DNA from: Salinisphaera hydrothermalis
GTDB taxonomy: Bacteria > Pseudomonadota > Gammaproteobacteria > Nevskiales > Salinisphaeraceae
Assembly: GCF_040361195.1 (NCBI RefSeq)
Contig: NZ_APNE01000016.1
Strand: one strand, 5' to 3'
DNA length: 64,000 nt
Position 1 is the first letter of the stretch; each line of letters begins with the position of its first letter. The position numbers and the translations under genes were made by a program. Under the pieces are notes generated by a model, which was given only the letters and a program-made list of their open reading frames with translations, was not told the origin of the DNA and made no database searches. This document shows positions 56,041 to 64,000 of this stretch, piece by piece.

Positions 56041-57528
56041 TCAGCGCCGCCAGAATGCCGGGGTGAGAATCACCAGCAGCGTGAACACTTCCAGGCGCCC
56101 GAGCAACATGGACATGCATAGCACCCACTTGGCGAGTTTGGGAATGCCGGCCATGTTGGAGGCGACCGCGCCCAGCCCTGGGCCCACGTTGTTGATTGTC
56201 GCGGCCACGGCCGAGAACGAGGTCAGCTCGTTGAGTCCGGTCGACAGCAGGATGAGAAACATCACCGCGAATACGGTCACATAGACCGAAAAGAAGCCCC
56301 AGACCGCATGCACCACCCGATCGGGGATGACCTTGCCGCCCATCTTGATGGGGATTTCGGCGTTGGGATGCACCAGGCGGCTGATCTCGCGCGTGCCCTG
56401 CTTGGCCAACAGGATGAAGCGGACGACTTTCATCCCGCCAGTGGTCGATCCGGCACAGCCGCCGATGAAACTGCCGAGCAGCAGAAACATGGGCAGGAAG
56501 CTCGGCCAGATGGTGTAGTCCGTGGTCGTGAAGCCGGTTGTGGTGCCGATCGATAAGACCTGGAACAAAGCCTTGATGACGGCGTCGGGGGCATCGACGT
56601 AGGTGCCCGAGGCCAGCAGGACGATCGTGGTCACGGCGGTGGCGGCCACGACCATGATCAGGAATGTGCGGGTTTCCGAGTCGCGCCAGTAGTTCAACGG
56701 GTTGGCACTGCGCCAGACCGAGAAATGCATGCCGAAGCTGATAGCGCCGATCAGCATCGACACGATCGCGGCCAGCTCGATAACCGGGCTGTCGTGATAG
56801 CCCAGCGAAAGATCGTGGTTGGAAAAACCGCCGGTGGCGATGGCCGAGAAGGCATCGCTGATCGCATCGAACGGCGTCGTACCGGCGGCCCAGAACAGCA
56901 ATGCACAAAACGCCGTGAGCGAGACGTACAGATACCAGAGCGCTTTGGCCGTCTCGCGAATGCGCGGGGTGAGTTTGGAATCCTTGATCGGGCCCGGCGT
57001 TTCCGCGCGATACAGCTGCATACCGCCTACGCCCAGCATCGGTAGTACGGCGACCGCCAGCACGATGATGCCCATGCCGCCCATCCAGTGCAGCAGTACG
57101 CGCCAGAACAGAATGGCGTGGGGCAGGGTGTCGAGCCCGGTGAGTACGGTGGCCCCGGTCGTGGTCAGCCCCGACACCGATTCGAAGGTCGCGTCGGTAA
57201 AGCTCATGTCGGGGCGGGTGGCCAGCCACAGCGGGATGGCGCCGAACAGGCTCAGCACCATCCAGAACAACACGACCACCAGGAAGCCGTCGCGGATCTT
57301 GAGTTCACGCTGGACGTGGCGAGTCGGCAGCCACGCGGCCAGGCCGGTCGCCAGCGTGATGAAAAAGCCGATGATGAAGGCTTCCATCTCGCCGTCGCCG
57401 TAGATTAACGCGACCACCACCGGCGCCAGCATCGACACCGAGAAGATCATCAACAGCAGGCCGAGCACCCGCTGTACGACGGCATAGTAATAATTCAGGC
57501 GGCCCCGGACGATTGCAGACAACGACAT
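56041..57528 (-). CDS. trkH: Trk potassium uptake membrane protein TrkH
   Basis: 495-residue membrane protein with about ten helices arranged as four MPM units. The filter signatures appear in order: SVSGLTTTGATVL, FSAIATGGFSNHD, IGTTTGFTTTDY and AATINNVGPGLG. It forms the K+ pore that TrkA controls. The ATG overlaps the trkA stop by a single base (TGATG), so translation is coupled. Potassium uptake is the first response to osmotic upshift. Confidence 0.95.
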   Translation of the reverse strand: MSLSAIVRGRLNYYYAVVQRVLGLLLMIFSVSMLAPVVVALIYGDGEMEAFIIGFFITLATGLAAWLPTRHVQRELKIRDGFLVVVLFWMVLSLFGAIPLWLATRPDMSFTDATFESVSGLTTTGATVLTGLDTLPHAILFWRVLLHWMGGMGIIVLAVAVLPMLGVGGMQLYRAETPGPIKDSKLTPRIRETAKALWYLYVSLTAFCALLFWAAGTTPFDAISDAFSAIATGGFSNHDLSLGYHDSPVIELAAIVSMLIGAISFGMHFSVWRSANPLNYWRDSETRTFLIMVVAATAVTTIVLLASGTYVDAPDAVIKALFQVLSIGTTTGFTTTDYTIWPSFLPMFLLLGSFIGGCAGSTTGGMKVVRFILLAKQGTREISRLVHPNAEIPIKMGGKVIPDRVVHAVWGFFSVYVTVFAVMFLILLSTGLNELTSFSAVAATINNVGPGLGAVASNMAGIPKLAKWVLCMSMLLGRLEVFTLLVILTPAFWRR

Positions 57529-58907
57529 CAGACGTACGACACGCCAACCTGGAAGAGTTGTTCGACCTCGGCCGTGTATTTCTTGTCGATGATGAAGATC
57601 ATCACGTGATCGCCGGACTCGATCACCGTGTCGTGATGCGCGATCAGCACATCGTCGCCACGGGCGATGGCGCCGATCGAGGCGCCGGGGGGGAGCTTGA
57701 TTTCGTCGATGCGACGGCCGACCACGCGAGAATTCGAGCGCTCGCCATGGGCGATCGCCTCGATGGCCTCGGCCGCGCCGCGGCGCAGCGTATGGGCGCG
57801 TACCACGTCGCCGCGCCGCACATGGGCCAGCAGCGCCGAAATCGTCGACTGCTTGGGCGAGATGGCGATATCGATCTGGGTGCCGGACGATTCGATCAGA
57901 TCAACGTAGGCCAGCCGGTTGATCAAAGACATCGCCTTGCGCGCGCCCAGACGCTTGGCCAGCATCGCCGACAAAATGTTGGCTTCATCGTCGTCGGTCA
58001 CCGAGCAGAACACATCGACCGATTCGATGTTCTCCTCGCGCAACAGCGCCTCGTTGGCGGCGTCGCCCTTGAGCACGATCGATCGGTTCACGCGTTCGGA
58101 CAGCCAGCCGGCGCGCTCGGGATTATGCTCGATCACCTTGACCTGGCACTGGTTTTCCAGCGCCAGCGCCAGACGGGTACCGATATTGCCGCCGCCGGCC
58201 AGCATCACACGTTTGACCGGCCGGTCGATCTTGCGCAGCTCGCCGATCACTTGCTTGATGTCGCGGCGCGCGGCGACGAAAAACACCTCGTCGTCGGCCT
58301 CGACGATGGTGTCGCCCTGCGGAATCAGCGGTTTGCCGCGGCGATAGATCGCAACGACGCGAGTATCGACGTTCGGGATGTGCTGGCGCAGCGCGCGCAG
58401 TTCGTTGCCGACCAGGGGGCCGCCGTAATAGGCCTTCACGCCGACGACCTGCACCCGGCCCTCGGCGAAATCGACCACCTGCAAGGCGCCGGGATACTGA
58501 ATCAGGCGCTTGATGTAGTCGGTGACGAGCTGTTCCGGGCTGATCGACATGTCGATCGGGATGGCGTCCTGATGGAACAGCCGCTCCTCGACCAGATACT
58601 CGGCGGACCGAATGCGCGCAATCTTGGTCGGGGTATGAAAAAGCGTATAGGCGATCTGGCAGGCGACCATGTTGATTTCGTCGACCGCGGTCACCGCGAT
58701 GATCATGTCCGCGTCGTTGGCGCCGGCATCGCGCAACACGGCCGGATGCGCGGCATAGCCGTGTACGGCCCGGATATCGAGCCGGTCCTGCAGTGGTCGC
58801 AGCAATGATTCGTTGGTATCGACGACCGTGACGTCGTTCGATTCATGGGCGAGATTTTCGGCCAGCGTCGCGCCGACTTCGCCCGCCCCCAGGATGATGA
58901 TCTTCAT
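57528..58907 (-). CDS. trkA: Trk system potassium uptake regulator TrkA
   Basis: 459-residue cytosolic protein with two RCK (TrkA_N plus TrkA_C) units. Rossmann motifs MKIIILGAGEVGATLAENL and VMLAGGGNIGTRLALAL bind NAD(H) or ATP/ADP. It gates TrkH. Start MKIIILGAGEVG at 58907; the upstream frame to 59195 runs into the divergent hisI promoter and is not homologous. Separated from trkH by an overlap of one base. Confidence 0.96.
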   Translation of the reverse strand: MKIIILGAGEVGATLAENLAHESNDVTVVDTNESLLRPLQDRLDIRAVHGYAAHPAVLRDAGANDADMIIAVTAVDEINMVACQIAYTLFHTPTKIARIRSAEYLVEERLFHQDAIPIDMSISPEQLVTDYIKRLIQYPGALQVVDFAEGRVQVVGVKAYYGGPLVGNELRALRQHIPNVDTRVVAIYRRGKPLIPQGDTIVEADDEVFFVAARRDIKQVIGELRKIDRPVKRVMLAGGGNIGTRLALALENQCQVKVIEHNPERAGWLSERVNRSIVLKGDAANEALLREENIESVDVFCSVTDDDEANILSAMLAKRLGARKAMSLINRLAYVDLIESSGTQIDIAISPKQSTISALLAHVRRGDVVRAHTLRRGAAEAIEAIAHGERSNSRVVGRRIDEIKLPPGASIGAIARGDDVLIAHHDTVIESGDHVMIFIIDKKYTAEVEQLFQVGVSYV

Positions 58908-59034
58908 GCGCGGCAACAGTAGATCGCGCCCGCATGCGTTGCAATAGTGACGTCCTGCGAAGTTGCCCGGTCGCTGGGTTGTCTCGTCTGCGAACGGTAG
59001 GATACGGGCCCATGCCATCACAACGGAGTTCGCC

Positions 59035-59442
59035 ATGAGTTCGAGCGAGGCCATAGATTGGCTCGCGGCCGTCGATTGGGACGATCGGGGGCTGGTGCCG
59101 GTGATTACGCAGTCCGTGGAGACCGGGCGCGTGTTGACTCTGGCCTGGATGAATCGGGAATCGCTCGCGGCCACGGTGGAATCCGGGTACGCCACCTACT
59201 GGTCGCGTTCGCGCGCGACGTTATGGCGCAAGGGCGAGACCTCCGGCAATCTTCAGCGTATTGTCGAAATCGCGCTCGACTGCGACAACGATGCGCTGTT
59301 GTTGCGCGTTGAGCAGATTGGTGGCGTCGCCTGCCACACCGGGCGCGAATCCTGTTTCTTCCAGATACTGGACGGCGATACCTGGGTCACCCGGGATCCC
59401 GTGCTCAAGGATCCCCAGCGAATGTATGGTCTGCATGAGTAA
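59035..59442 (+). CDS. hisI: Phosphoribosyl-AMP cyclohydrolase HisI
   Basis: 135 residues. Hydrolytic ring opening of PR-AMP, third step of histidine synthesis. DDRGLVPVITQSVETGRVL, AWMNRES, the zinc and metal ligands in LDCDNDALLLRVEQIGGVACHTGRESCFF are typical. Separate from HisE, not fused as in E. coli. ACGGAG precedes the ATG. The stop overlaps the hisE start by eight bases. Confidence 0.96.
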   Translation: MSSSEAIDWLAAVDWDDRGLVPVITQSVETGRVLTLAWMNRESLAATVESGYATYWSRSRATLWRKGETSGNLQRIVEIALDCDNDALLLRVEQIGGVACHTGRESCFFQILDGDTWVTRDPVLKDPQRMYGLHE

Positions 59443-59803
59443 ATCAGCCCCGAATTCAGCCCCGGCCGACAGCGACGTTTTCACCGCGCTGGATGCCGCC
59501 TTGGCCAAACGTCGAATGTCTGATCCCGCGCATAGTTACACCGCCTCGCTGTATGCTGGTGGTGTGGCCGCGATCAGCGAGAAGATCGACGAGGAAGCGG
59601 CCGAGGTCATAGAGGCCGCCCGCGGTGACGACGATTCGCATGTCGTGCACGAAGTGGCCGACCTATGGTTTCACTGCATGGTTCTGCTCCAGTCGAGAGG
59701 GCTGGATTCCACGGCGGTACGCGATGAATTGGCCCGGCGTTTCGGCGTATCAGGGCACGAGGAGAAAGCCGCCCGTGGAGGACACGGCGGGGACAACGCC
59801 TAA
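59435..59803 (+). CDS. hisE: Phosphoribosyl-ATP pyrophosphatase HisE
   Basis: 122 residues, MazG-like all-alpha fold. Removes pyrophosphate from PR-ATP. SYTASLYAGGVAAISEKIDEEAAEVIEAA holds the metal-binding Glu residues, followed by HEVADLWFHCMVLL. The N terminus is extended by about 15 residues over many HisE proteins. Coupled to hisI by overlap and 15 bases upstream of tatA, the usual hisIE-tatABC arrangement. Confidence 0.94.
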   Translation: MSKSAPNSAPADSDVFTALDAALAKRRMSDPAHSYTASLYAGGVAAISEKIDEEAAEVIEAARGDDDSHVVHEVADLWFHCMVLLQSRGLDSTAVRDELARRFGVSGHEEKAARGGHGGDNA

Positions 59804-59818
59804 CACGAAGAGGTTTAT

Positions 59819-60094
59819 ATGCTTTCCGGTATCAGTATTTGGCAGCTGCTCATCCTTCTGGTCATTGTGCTGCTCGTCTTCGGCTCGAAGCGGCTGCGCA
59901 ATCTCGGACCGGATCTCGGCTCCGCGCTCAAGGGCTTCCGTTCCGCGATGAAGGACGACGACGACAGCAAGAGCGACGACAAGCACGATCCGAAGGTCGT
60001 GGATCACGCCAAGCGTGAAGACGGATCGAGCCACGGCGAACACCGTAGTCACGACACCGGTGCCGATAACGACACCGCCGGCCGTCGCGACTAA
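59819..60094 (+). CDS. tatA: Sec-independent translocase subunit TatA
   Basis: 91 residues: short N-terminal transmembrane helix (ISIWQLLILLVIVLLVFGSKRL), the FGSKRLRNLGPDLGSALKGF amphipathic helix, and an Asp/His/Lys-rich tail. TatA assembles the pore that moves folded twin-arginine proteins across the inner membrane. AAGAGG precedes the ATG. Followed 12 bases later by tatB. Confidence 0.95.
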   Translation: MLSGISIWQLLILLVIVLLVFGSKRLRNLGPDLGSALKGFRSAMKDDDDSKSDDKHDPKVVDHAKREDGSSHGEHRSHDTGADNDTAGRRD

Positions 60095-60106
60095 AGCGAG
60101 TACGCC

Positions 60107-60544
60107 ATGTTCGACATCGGTTTCTGGGAACTGGCGGTTCTCGGCGTAATCGGGCTGATCGTGCTCGGTCCCGAGCGTTTGCCGGTGGTCGCCCGCACGC
60201 TCGGTCGCTGGGCCGGGCGCGCCCGACATTATGTCAACGCCTTGACGACAGAGCTCGAAAACGAGATTGCCGCCGAGGATATTCGCAAGGACGTGCGGCG
60301 CGCGCGCGAGCAGATCGAGTCCGAGACGCGGGAGTTTCGCGAGAGCACGGAACAGGCCGTCAGCCCGTTGATGGAGCCGATCGAGGGCGAAAGTGAACGG
60401 GCCGCGTCCGCCGGCCCGGGCGACAGCGAAGGCGCACCGAGGGCGGCCAGCGAGTCCGATTCGATCGCCGCATCCGAGGCCCTCGATTCGAGCGCCGAGT
60501 CCGGCGCGCCGACAACGCATAGAAACGACGAGAATCGCCCGTGA
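60107..60544 (+). CDS. tatB: Sec-independent translocase subunit TatB
   Basis: 145 residues. The start MFDIGFWELAVLGVIGLIVLGPERLP, with Glu in the membrane helix, is the TatB pattern; the rest is a long amphipathic helix with Glu/Arg pairs and then a Ser/Asp-rich disordered tail. It forms the receptor with TatC. The stop overlaps tatC by four bases. Confidence 0.95.
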   Translation: MFDIGFWELAVLGVIGLIVLGPERLPVVARTLGRWAGRARHYVNALTTELENEIAAEDIRKDVRRAREQIESETREFRESTEQAVSPLMEPIEGESERAASAGPGDSEGAPRAASESDSIAASEALDSSAESGAPTTHRNDENRP

Positions 60545-61299
60545 GCGACAAAGAAATCGACGACAACGAACAGCCCTTGATGGCGCACCTGCTCGAGTTG
60601 CGTACCCGGGTGATACGTATCGCACTCGGCATCGTTGTCGTTTTTCTGCCCTGTTTCTATTTCTCGCGTTCGCTGTTCACCTACTTGTCCGGCCCGTTGC
60701 TCGTACACATGCCGAATCATTCCAGCCTTATCGCGACTGGGGTGACGGCGCCATTTCTGGTGCCGATGAAGCTCTCGCTCATGGTCGCGTTCGCGGTCTC
60801 GCTGCCGTGGACGCTGTATCAGGTGTGGATGTTCATCGCGCCCGGTCTGTATATGGCCGAACGTCGGCTGGTGACGCCTCTTCTGGTGTCCAGCACGCTG
60901 CTGTTCTATCTCGGCATGACGTTCGCTTATTACGTCATCTTCCCGATCGTGTTCGGCTTCTTTGTCTCGGTGGCGCCGGCCGGCGTGACGGTGATGACCG
61001 ACATCTCGAACTACCTGGACTTCGTCCTGAAAATGTTCATGGCCTTCGGTATTGCGTTCGAGCTACCGGTGGCAATCTTCCTGATCGTTTGGGCCGGGTT
61101 CGTGACGCCGAAGCAGCTGGGCAGCTATCGGCCGTATGTGCTGGTCGCTGCGTTCGCTGCCGGTATGCTGCTGACGCCGCCGGACGTCATTTCGCAGACC
61201 CTGTTGGCGGTGCCGATTTACCTGCTCTATGAAGTCGGGCTGTTCACGGCGCGGATGTTTGCGCCCGGGGCGCGAGAGCGAGAACAGGAATCCAGCTGA
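60541..61299 (+). CDS. tatC: Sec-independent translocase subunit TatC
   Basis: 252 residues with six transmembrane helices. PLMAHLLELRTRVIR (signal-peptide recognition region), LPWTLYQVWMFIAPGLYMAERR (the conserved periplasmic/cytoplasmic loops) and FGIAFELPVAIFL are typical. TatC recognises the twin-arginine signal. GTG start at 60541 overlapping tatB (GTGA). A repeat element begins 26 bases after the stop. Confidence 0.96.
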   Translation: MSDKEIDDNEQPLMAHLLELRTRVIRIALGIVVVFLPCFYFSRSLFTYLSGPLLVHMPNHSSLIATGVTAPFLVPMKLSLMVAFAVSLPWTLYQVWMFIAPGLYMAERRLVTPLLVSSTLLFYLGMTFAYYVIFPIVFGFFVSVAPAGVTVMTDISNYLDFVLKMFMAFGIAFELPVAIFLIVWAGFVTPKQLGSYRPYVLVAAFAAGMLLTPPDVISQTLLAVPIYLLYEVGLFTARMFAPGAREREQESS

Positions 61300-61324
61300 C
61301 GGATGCTCGTTGCGGACGCTTCGG

Positions 61325-61605
61325 TTAGGGCCTGTTAACCCTTCCGCGTGCGCCGCGCCGGCGATCATTTTTTGCAAGAGCAAGGCATAGGTCGCGTACC
61401 GCAGTCATTCTGCCGTAGCGAACGACAATGCCGGATTGCGGAAAAATGACCGCCGTCCGGTCGGGTTGCGCCCAAAAACCGGCCATGCGGCGTTGCACGG
61501 CTTGACCTTGGAATGACCAAGGCCGGCGCCATGCGCCTTGCCTGGCCGGTTTTTGGGCGGCAACGCGGTCACGGGGTCAAGGGCGAAGTGTTAACAGGCC
61601 CTAAT
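61325..61605. repeat. MITE-like element, copy C, with complete terminal inverted repeats
   Basis: Left end TTAGGGCCTGTTAAC at 61325 and right end GTTAACAGGCCCTAA ending at 61605 form a terminal inverted repeat of about 15 perfect bases (with partial matching inward), flanked by TA on both sides. Inside lies a long hairpin: CGCCCAAAAACCGGCCA (61469-61485) pairs perfectly with TGGCCGGTTTTTGGGCG (61543-61559), with a smaller ACCTTGG/CCAAGG hairpin within it. No coding capacity. It fills most of the tatC to EF-hand gap. Confidence 0.75.
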
Positions 61606-61669
61606 TCAGTCTTAATTCATTGGCTGCGCGTAGGTTCGGGGTGTTTCTTACAACCAAGTAGGACACCCT

Positions 61670-62413
61670 ATGTTCAAGAAAACCGCTATTGCTTTGGGTC
61701 TGGCTATGGCGACCGGCGCAGCGTTTGCCGGTTCCGGCATGAGTGCGTCCGGCCAAGCCGGCGCGACGGCTGGCAATGGGCAGGCGAAAATGTCCACAAG
61801 TGGTTCGTTGACGGCCGAGTTTCACAAGCTCGATACCAATAACGATGGTGTGCTGAGCCCCAGCGAAGCCCAGGCCAACCCGCGGGTGGCCAAACTCTAC
61901 GACTCGATGGACACCAACGCGTCGATCAAGACCGATCCGCACGCCAAGAAAGGTGATGAAAGCGCGGGCGGCATTACGCTCAATCAGTTCAAGGCGGGCA
62001 TGCAGGCCGCGAGCCGCGGCGCCGTGGGCCCGGCCGTATCGGGCGGCGAAACGTACACCGTGATGAAAAACGGCAGTAAGCGCGTGATATCGAACTCCGC
62101 GCAGAAGGCCGGCAATGCGATGCAGCGCACGCAGCAAGACATGCGTTCGGCCGGCCAGTCGATGCGCAACTCGGCATCGCAGATGAGCCAGAGCGCGCAT
62201 GATCGTATGTCCGGTATGCAGAACAACATGCAGAATCAGGCCTCGCAGACGCAGCACAACATGCAAAGTCAGGCCGATCGCATGCGTAACAATGCATCGC
62301 AGACGATGCAGCGGGGCGACAACACGATGTCCGCCGGCGGCGTCATGAAGGCCAATGGCTCGATGCAGACGCAGACGCAGATGTCGTCGCAACCGCAGAA
62401 AAACAACCCGTAA
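61670..62413 (+). CDS. Secreted EF-hand protein with Met/Asn/Gln/Ser-rich helical tail
   Basis: 247 residues. A signal peptide (MFKKTAIALGLAMATGAAFA, cut near residue 20) exports it. A canonical calcium-binding EF-hand loop lies at residues 55-66 (D55, N57, D59, G60, S63, E66); a second, SMDTNASIKTD, is degenerate. The C-terminal hundred residues are low-complexity and helical, rich in Met, Gln, Asn and Ser, with repeated MxxxAxQMxxxA-type spacing; no known fold recognised. The EF-hand call is firm; the tail's role is unknown. AGGA lies before the ATG. A terminator follows. Confidence 0.8.
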   Translation: MFKKTAIALGLAMATGAAFAGSGMSASGQAGATAGNGQAKMSTSGSLTAEFHKLDTNNDGVLSPSEAQANPRVAKLYDSMDTNASIKTDPHAKKGDESAGGITLNQFKAGMQAASRGAVGPAVSGGETYTVMKNGSKRVISNSAQKAGNAMQRTQQDMRSAGQSMRNSASQMSQSAHDRMSGMQNNMQNQASQTQHNMQSQADRMRNNASQTMQRGDNTMSAGGVMKANGSMQTQTQMSSQPQKNNP

Positions 62414-62482
62414 GAGCCAGCGATCGAGGCGGGCGGCTAGCTTAATACCAGCGCCCGCGATCGACGCTGAATCGATCGGGAT

Positions 62483-62542
62483 ACCGCCCGCCCGCGCCCG
62501 ACTCCGACCAGAGGAGTCGGAGTTGGCGGGCGGTTTCTTTTT
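62483..62542 (+). terminator. Terminator after the EF-hand gene
   Basis: Nested stem: outer ACCGCCCGCC / GGCGGGCGGT and inner ACTCCGAC / GTCGGAGT, followed by TTTCTTTTT on the plus strand. Confidence 0.8.
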
Positions 62543-62579
62543 GTGTAGAAGATGACGAGCCAACCCATGCCCGGAGCTC

Positions 62580-63455
62580 GTGATCGTCTCAACCGTCGAT
62601 ATTCAACCGGACAGCCCTTCGCTCGAGTTCGGGTGGCGCGCGCGGCTGGACCTGACCATCGCGCGGCGTGGCGAGCGCAGCGTGGCCGTGAGACGGCGCC
62701 ATGTCGGGCCGGTGTATATCCAGCGCCCGTTGTATCCCGAGCGCGACGGTACCGCTCATGTGATGCTCCTGCATCCGCCCGGGGGTGTCGTCCAGGGCGA
62801 CGAGATCGTGTTCAGCGTTGTAGTCGAACCCGGCGCCCAAGCCCTGATCACCACGCCCTCGGCGGCCAAACTCTATCGCTCGCCCGATCGAGCCAGCCGA
62901 CAGAGCGTGCAATTGTGTGTGGGCCGTGGCAGCAGCCTTGAATGGCTTCCGCAGGAAGCGATTGTTTTTGACGGCGCCCGTGCACAGACGTCGCTCGATC
63001 TCGATCTGGCGGCGGACGCGCGGGCGATCGCCTGGGATGTCTGGATGCTCGGGCGGCCAGCCTCCGGCGAGTCGTTCCAGCACGGCCGCTACGACGGCCG
63101 CCTGAACGTACGCCTCGACGGACGACTGCTATGGCACGAGCGCACCGGCGTGCCCGGCGCCGGCGACGCGCCTATGCTGGACGCAACCTGGGGGATGGGC
63201 GGCGCGCGTGCGATGGGCACGCTCGTTGCTTATCGACCAGAAGGGTTCGACGAAGCCACGGTGACCGATGCTCGAAGCCTCCTTGCTGCCTACGATCTTG
63301 CCGTCGGCGTTTCGGCAGTCGATGGTTTGCTGGTGGTTCGCGTAACCGCCCATGAAGCACATGAAATACAGCCGCCGCTGCGCAACTTATGGGTATGGTT
63401 GCGGCCTTTGGTCTACGACAAATCGGCCGTTGCGCCCCGCATTTGGGCGACTTAG
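62580..63455 (+). CDS. ureD: Urease accessory protein UreD
   Basis: 291 residues. UreD forms the platform with UreF and UreG that loads nickel into apo-urease. RRHVGPVYIQRPLYPE, HPPGGVVQGDEI and TTPSAAKLYRSPDR are diagnostic. The GTG at 62580 has GGAG only three bases upstream, so the start is not certain and a slightly later codon is possible. First gene of a cluster continuing with ureA and ureB. Confidence 0.9.
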   Translation: MIVSTVDIQPDSPSLEFGWRARLDLTIARRGERSVAVRRRHVGPVYIQRPLYPERDGTAHVMLLHPPGGVVQGDEIVFSVVVEPGAQALITTPSAAKLYRSPDRASRQSVQLCVGRGSSLEWLPQEAIVFDGARAQTSLDLDLAADARAIAWDVWMLGRPASGESFQHGRYDGRLNVRLDGRLLWHERTGVPGAGDAPMLDATWGMGGARAMGTLVAYRPEGFDEATVTDARSLLAAYDLAVGVSAVDGLLVVRVTAHEAHEIQPPLRNLWVWLRPLVYDKSAVAPRIWAT

Positions 63456-63628
63456 GCTCTGCTGCGCGGTTATTCCCCGCATTGAGTTATCGCCCGGCGC
63501 GTGTCGGCAGGCCGAGTATCGGCCGCCAGCGCGTGGTTTGCCGTGGCCGGCTCGCCCCGTTGTGCCGCGATTGTCAGATCAGGCGGGTTCGGAGTCTCAC
63601 CGATCCGCCGCCCAACCCGGAATGCGTC

Positions 63629-63931
63629 ATGGATCTCACGCCTCGTGAAAAAGACAAGTTGCTCATCTTCTCGGCCGGGCTGCTGGCGGAGCGACGGCGT
63701 GAGCGTGGTCTGAAGCTCAACTATCCCGAAGCCATGGCATTTATCGCGTCGGCGCTGATGGAAGGCGCCCGCGAGGGGCGGTCGGTCGCCGAGATGATGG
63801 ACTACGGCCGGACATTGCTCTCGCGCGACGACGTCATGGAAGGCGTGCCGGAGATGCTGACCGAGGTTCAGGTCGAGGCAACATTCATCGACGGCACCAA
63901 GCTCGTCACCGTGCACGATCCGATTGTCTGA
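63629..63931 (+). CDS. ureA: Urease gamma subunit UreA
   Basis: 100 residues, the exact family length. MDLTPREKDKLLIFSAGLLAERRRERGLKLNYPEAMAFI and the VPEMLTEVQVEATFIDGTKLVTVHDPI blocks are typical (quoted in parts). Structural subunit of urease, which hydrolyses urea to ammonia and carbonic acid. The ATG at 63629 is the start; the frame open from 63389 is not homologous. ureB begins seven bases after the stop. Confidence 0.95.
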   Translation: MDLTPREKDKLLIFSAGLLAERRRERGLKLNYPEAMAFIASALMEGAREGRSVAEMMDYGRTLLSRDDVMEGVPEMLTEVQVEATFIDGTKLVTVHDPIV

Positions 63932-63938
63932 GGTGGCT

Positions 63939-64000
63939 ATGATTCCAGGCGAGATATTGCCCGCCGAGGGCGAAATCGAAATCAATGCCGGTCGCGAGCG
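63939..64000 (+). CDS. ureB: Urease beta subunit UreB (5' end only)
   Basis: Only the first 20 codons are inside the window. MIPGEILPAEGEIEINAGRE is the conserved UreB N terminus. The rest, and the expected ureC, ureE, ureF, ureG genes, lie beyond the right edge. GAGG precedes the ATG. Confidence 0.9.
   Translation, partial: MIPGEILPAEGEIEINAGRE

Noticed and set aside
55685..57229. One long minus-strand frame linking the TPR protein to sequence inside trkH
   Set aside because: The part upstream of 56002 is out of frame with trkH and has shadow composition. Only the last 105 codons show TPR repeats, so a fusion protein is not supported.

Overview
The window reads as a chromosomal segment of a high-GC (roughly 65%) Gammaproteobacterium. 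The housekeeping gene order (rpsU-yqeY-dnaG-rpoD; def-fmt-rsmB divergent from lysM-dprA-smg-topA-tsaC-hemF; hisBHAF; hisIE-tatABC; trkAH) is typical of that class. Trk potassium uptake, GC content and the accessory gene set suggest a halophilic, Salinisphaera-like bacterium; this is an inference from gene content, not a database match. I see no prophage, intact insertion sequence, CRISPR array, rRNA or plasmid gene. The genes look intact; the only truncated one is ureB at the right edge.

Left part (1-7.4 kb): an accessory patch of stress-associated families: a Cys-rich mini-protein, a zinc alcohol dehydrogenase, an NDH-2-type dehydrogenase, a lone receiver protein, and DUF2267, DUF1264, YghA-like SDR and YciF/DUF892 proteins, then an unknown membrane-anchored protein. 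7.4-27 kb is catabolic: glcDEF (glycolate oxidase); a LysR-controlled beta-alanine:pyruvate transaminase / alanine dehydrogenase / (methyl)malonate-semialdehyde dehydrogenase operon; PutA with a divergent AraC regulator; and an RpiR regulator, a DmpA/P1-family (beta-)aminopeptidase, an APC permease and a 3-hydroxyisobutyrate dehydrogenase-like enzyme. Together these could turn beta-alanyl or amino-acid-containing substrates into pyruvate, ammonia and acetyl-CoA.

27-50 kb is core: tRNA-Ile2(CAU), the macromolecular synthesis operon, tsaD-folB-folK, folM, cca-slt-oxyR-hemF-tsaC, topA with a histone-H1-like tail, smg-dprA-lysM, def-fmt-rsmB and a PfpI/DJ-1 protein. 50-61 kb holds a SIMPL protein, hisF-hisA-hisH-hisB, dtd, thrB, a TPR protein, trkH-trkA, then hisI-hisE-tatA-tatB-tatC. 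The right edge has a secreted EF-hand protein with a Met/Asn/Gln-rich tail and the start of a urease cluster (ureD-ureA-ureB).

The most notable non-genic signal is two families of small, non-coding, inverted-repeat (MITE-like) elements. One has ends resembling TA-GGGYCTGTT and occurs near 7.4, 40.8, 43.8 and 61.3 kb; one copy supplies the stop codon of smg. The other, bounded by GTTTATCCGCAGATTT-type repeats, is present as two direct copies after glcF and overlaps the end of that gene.
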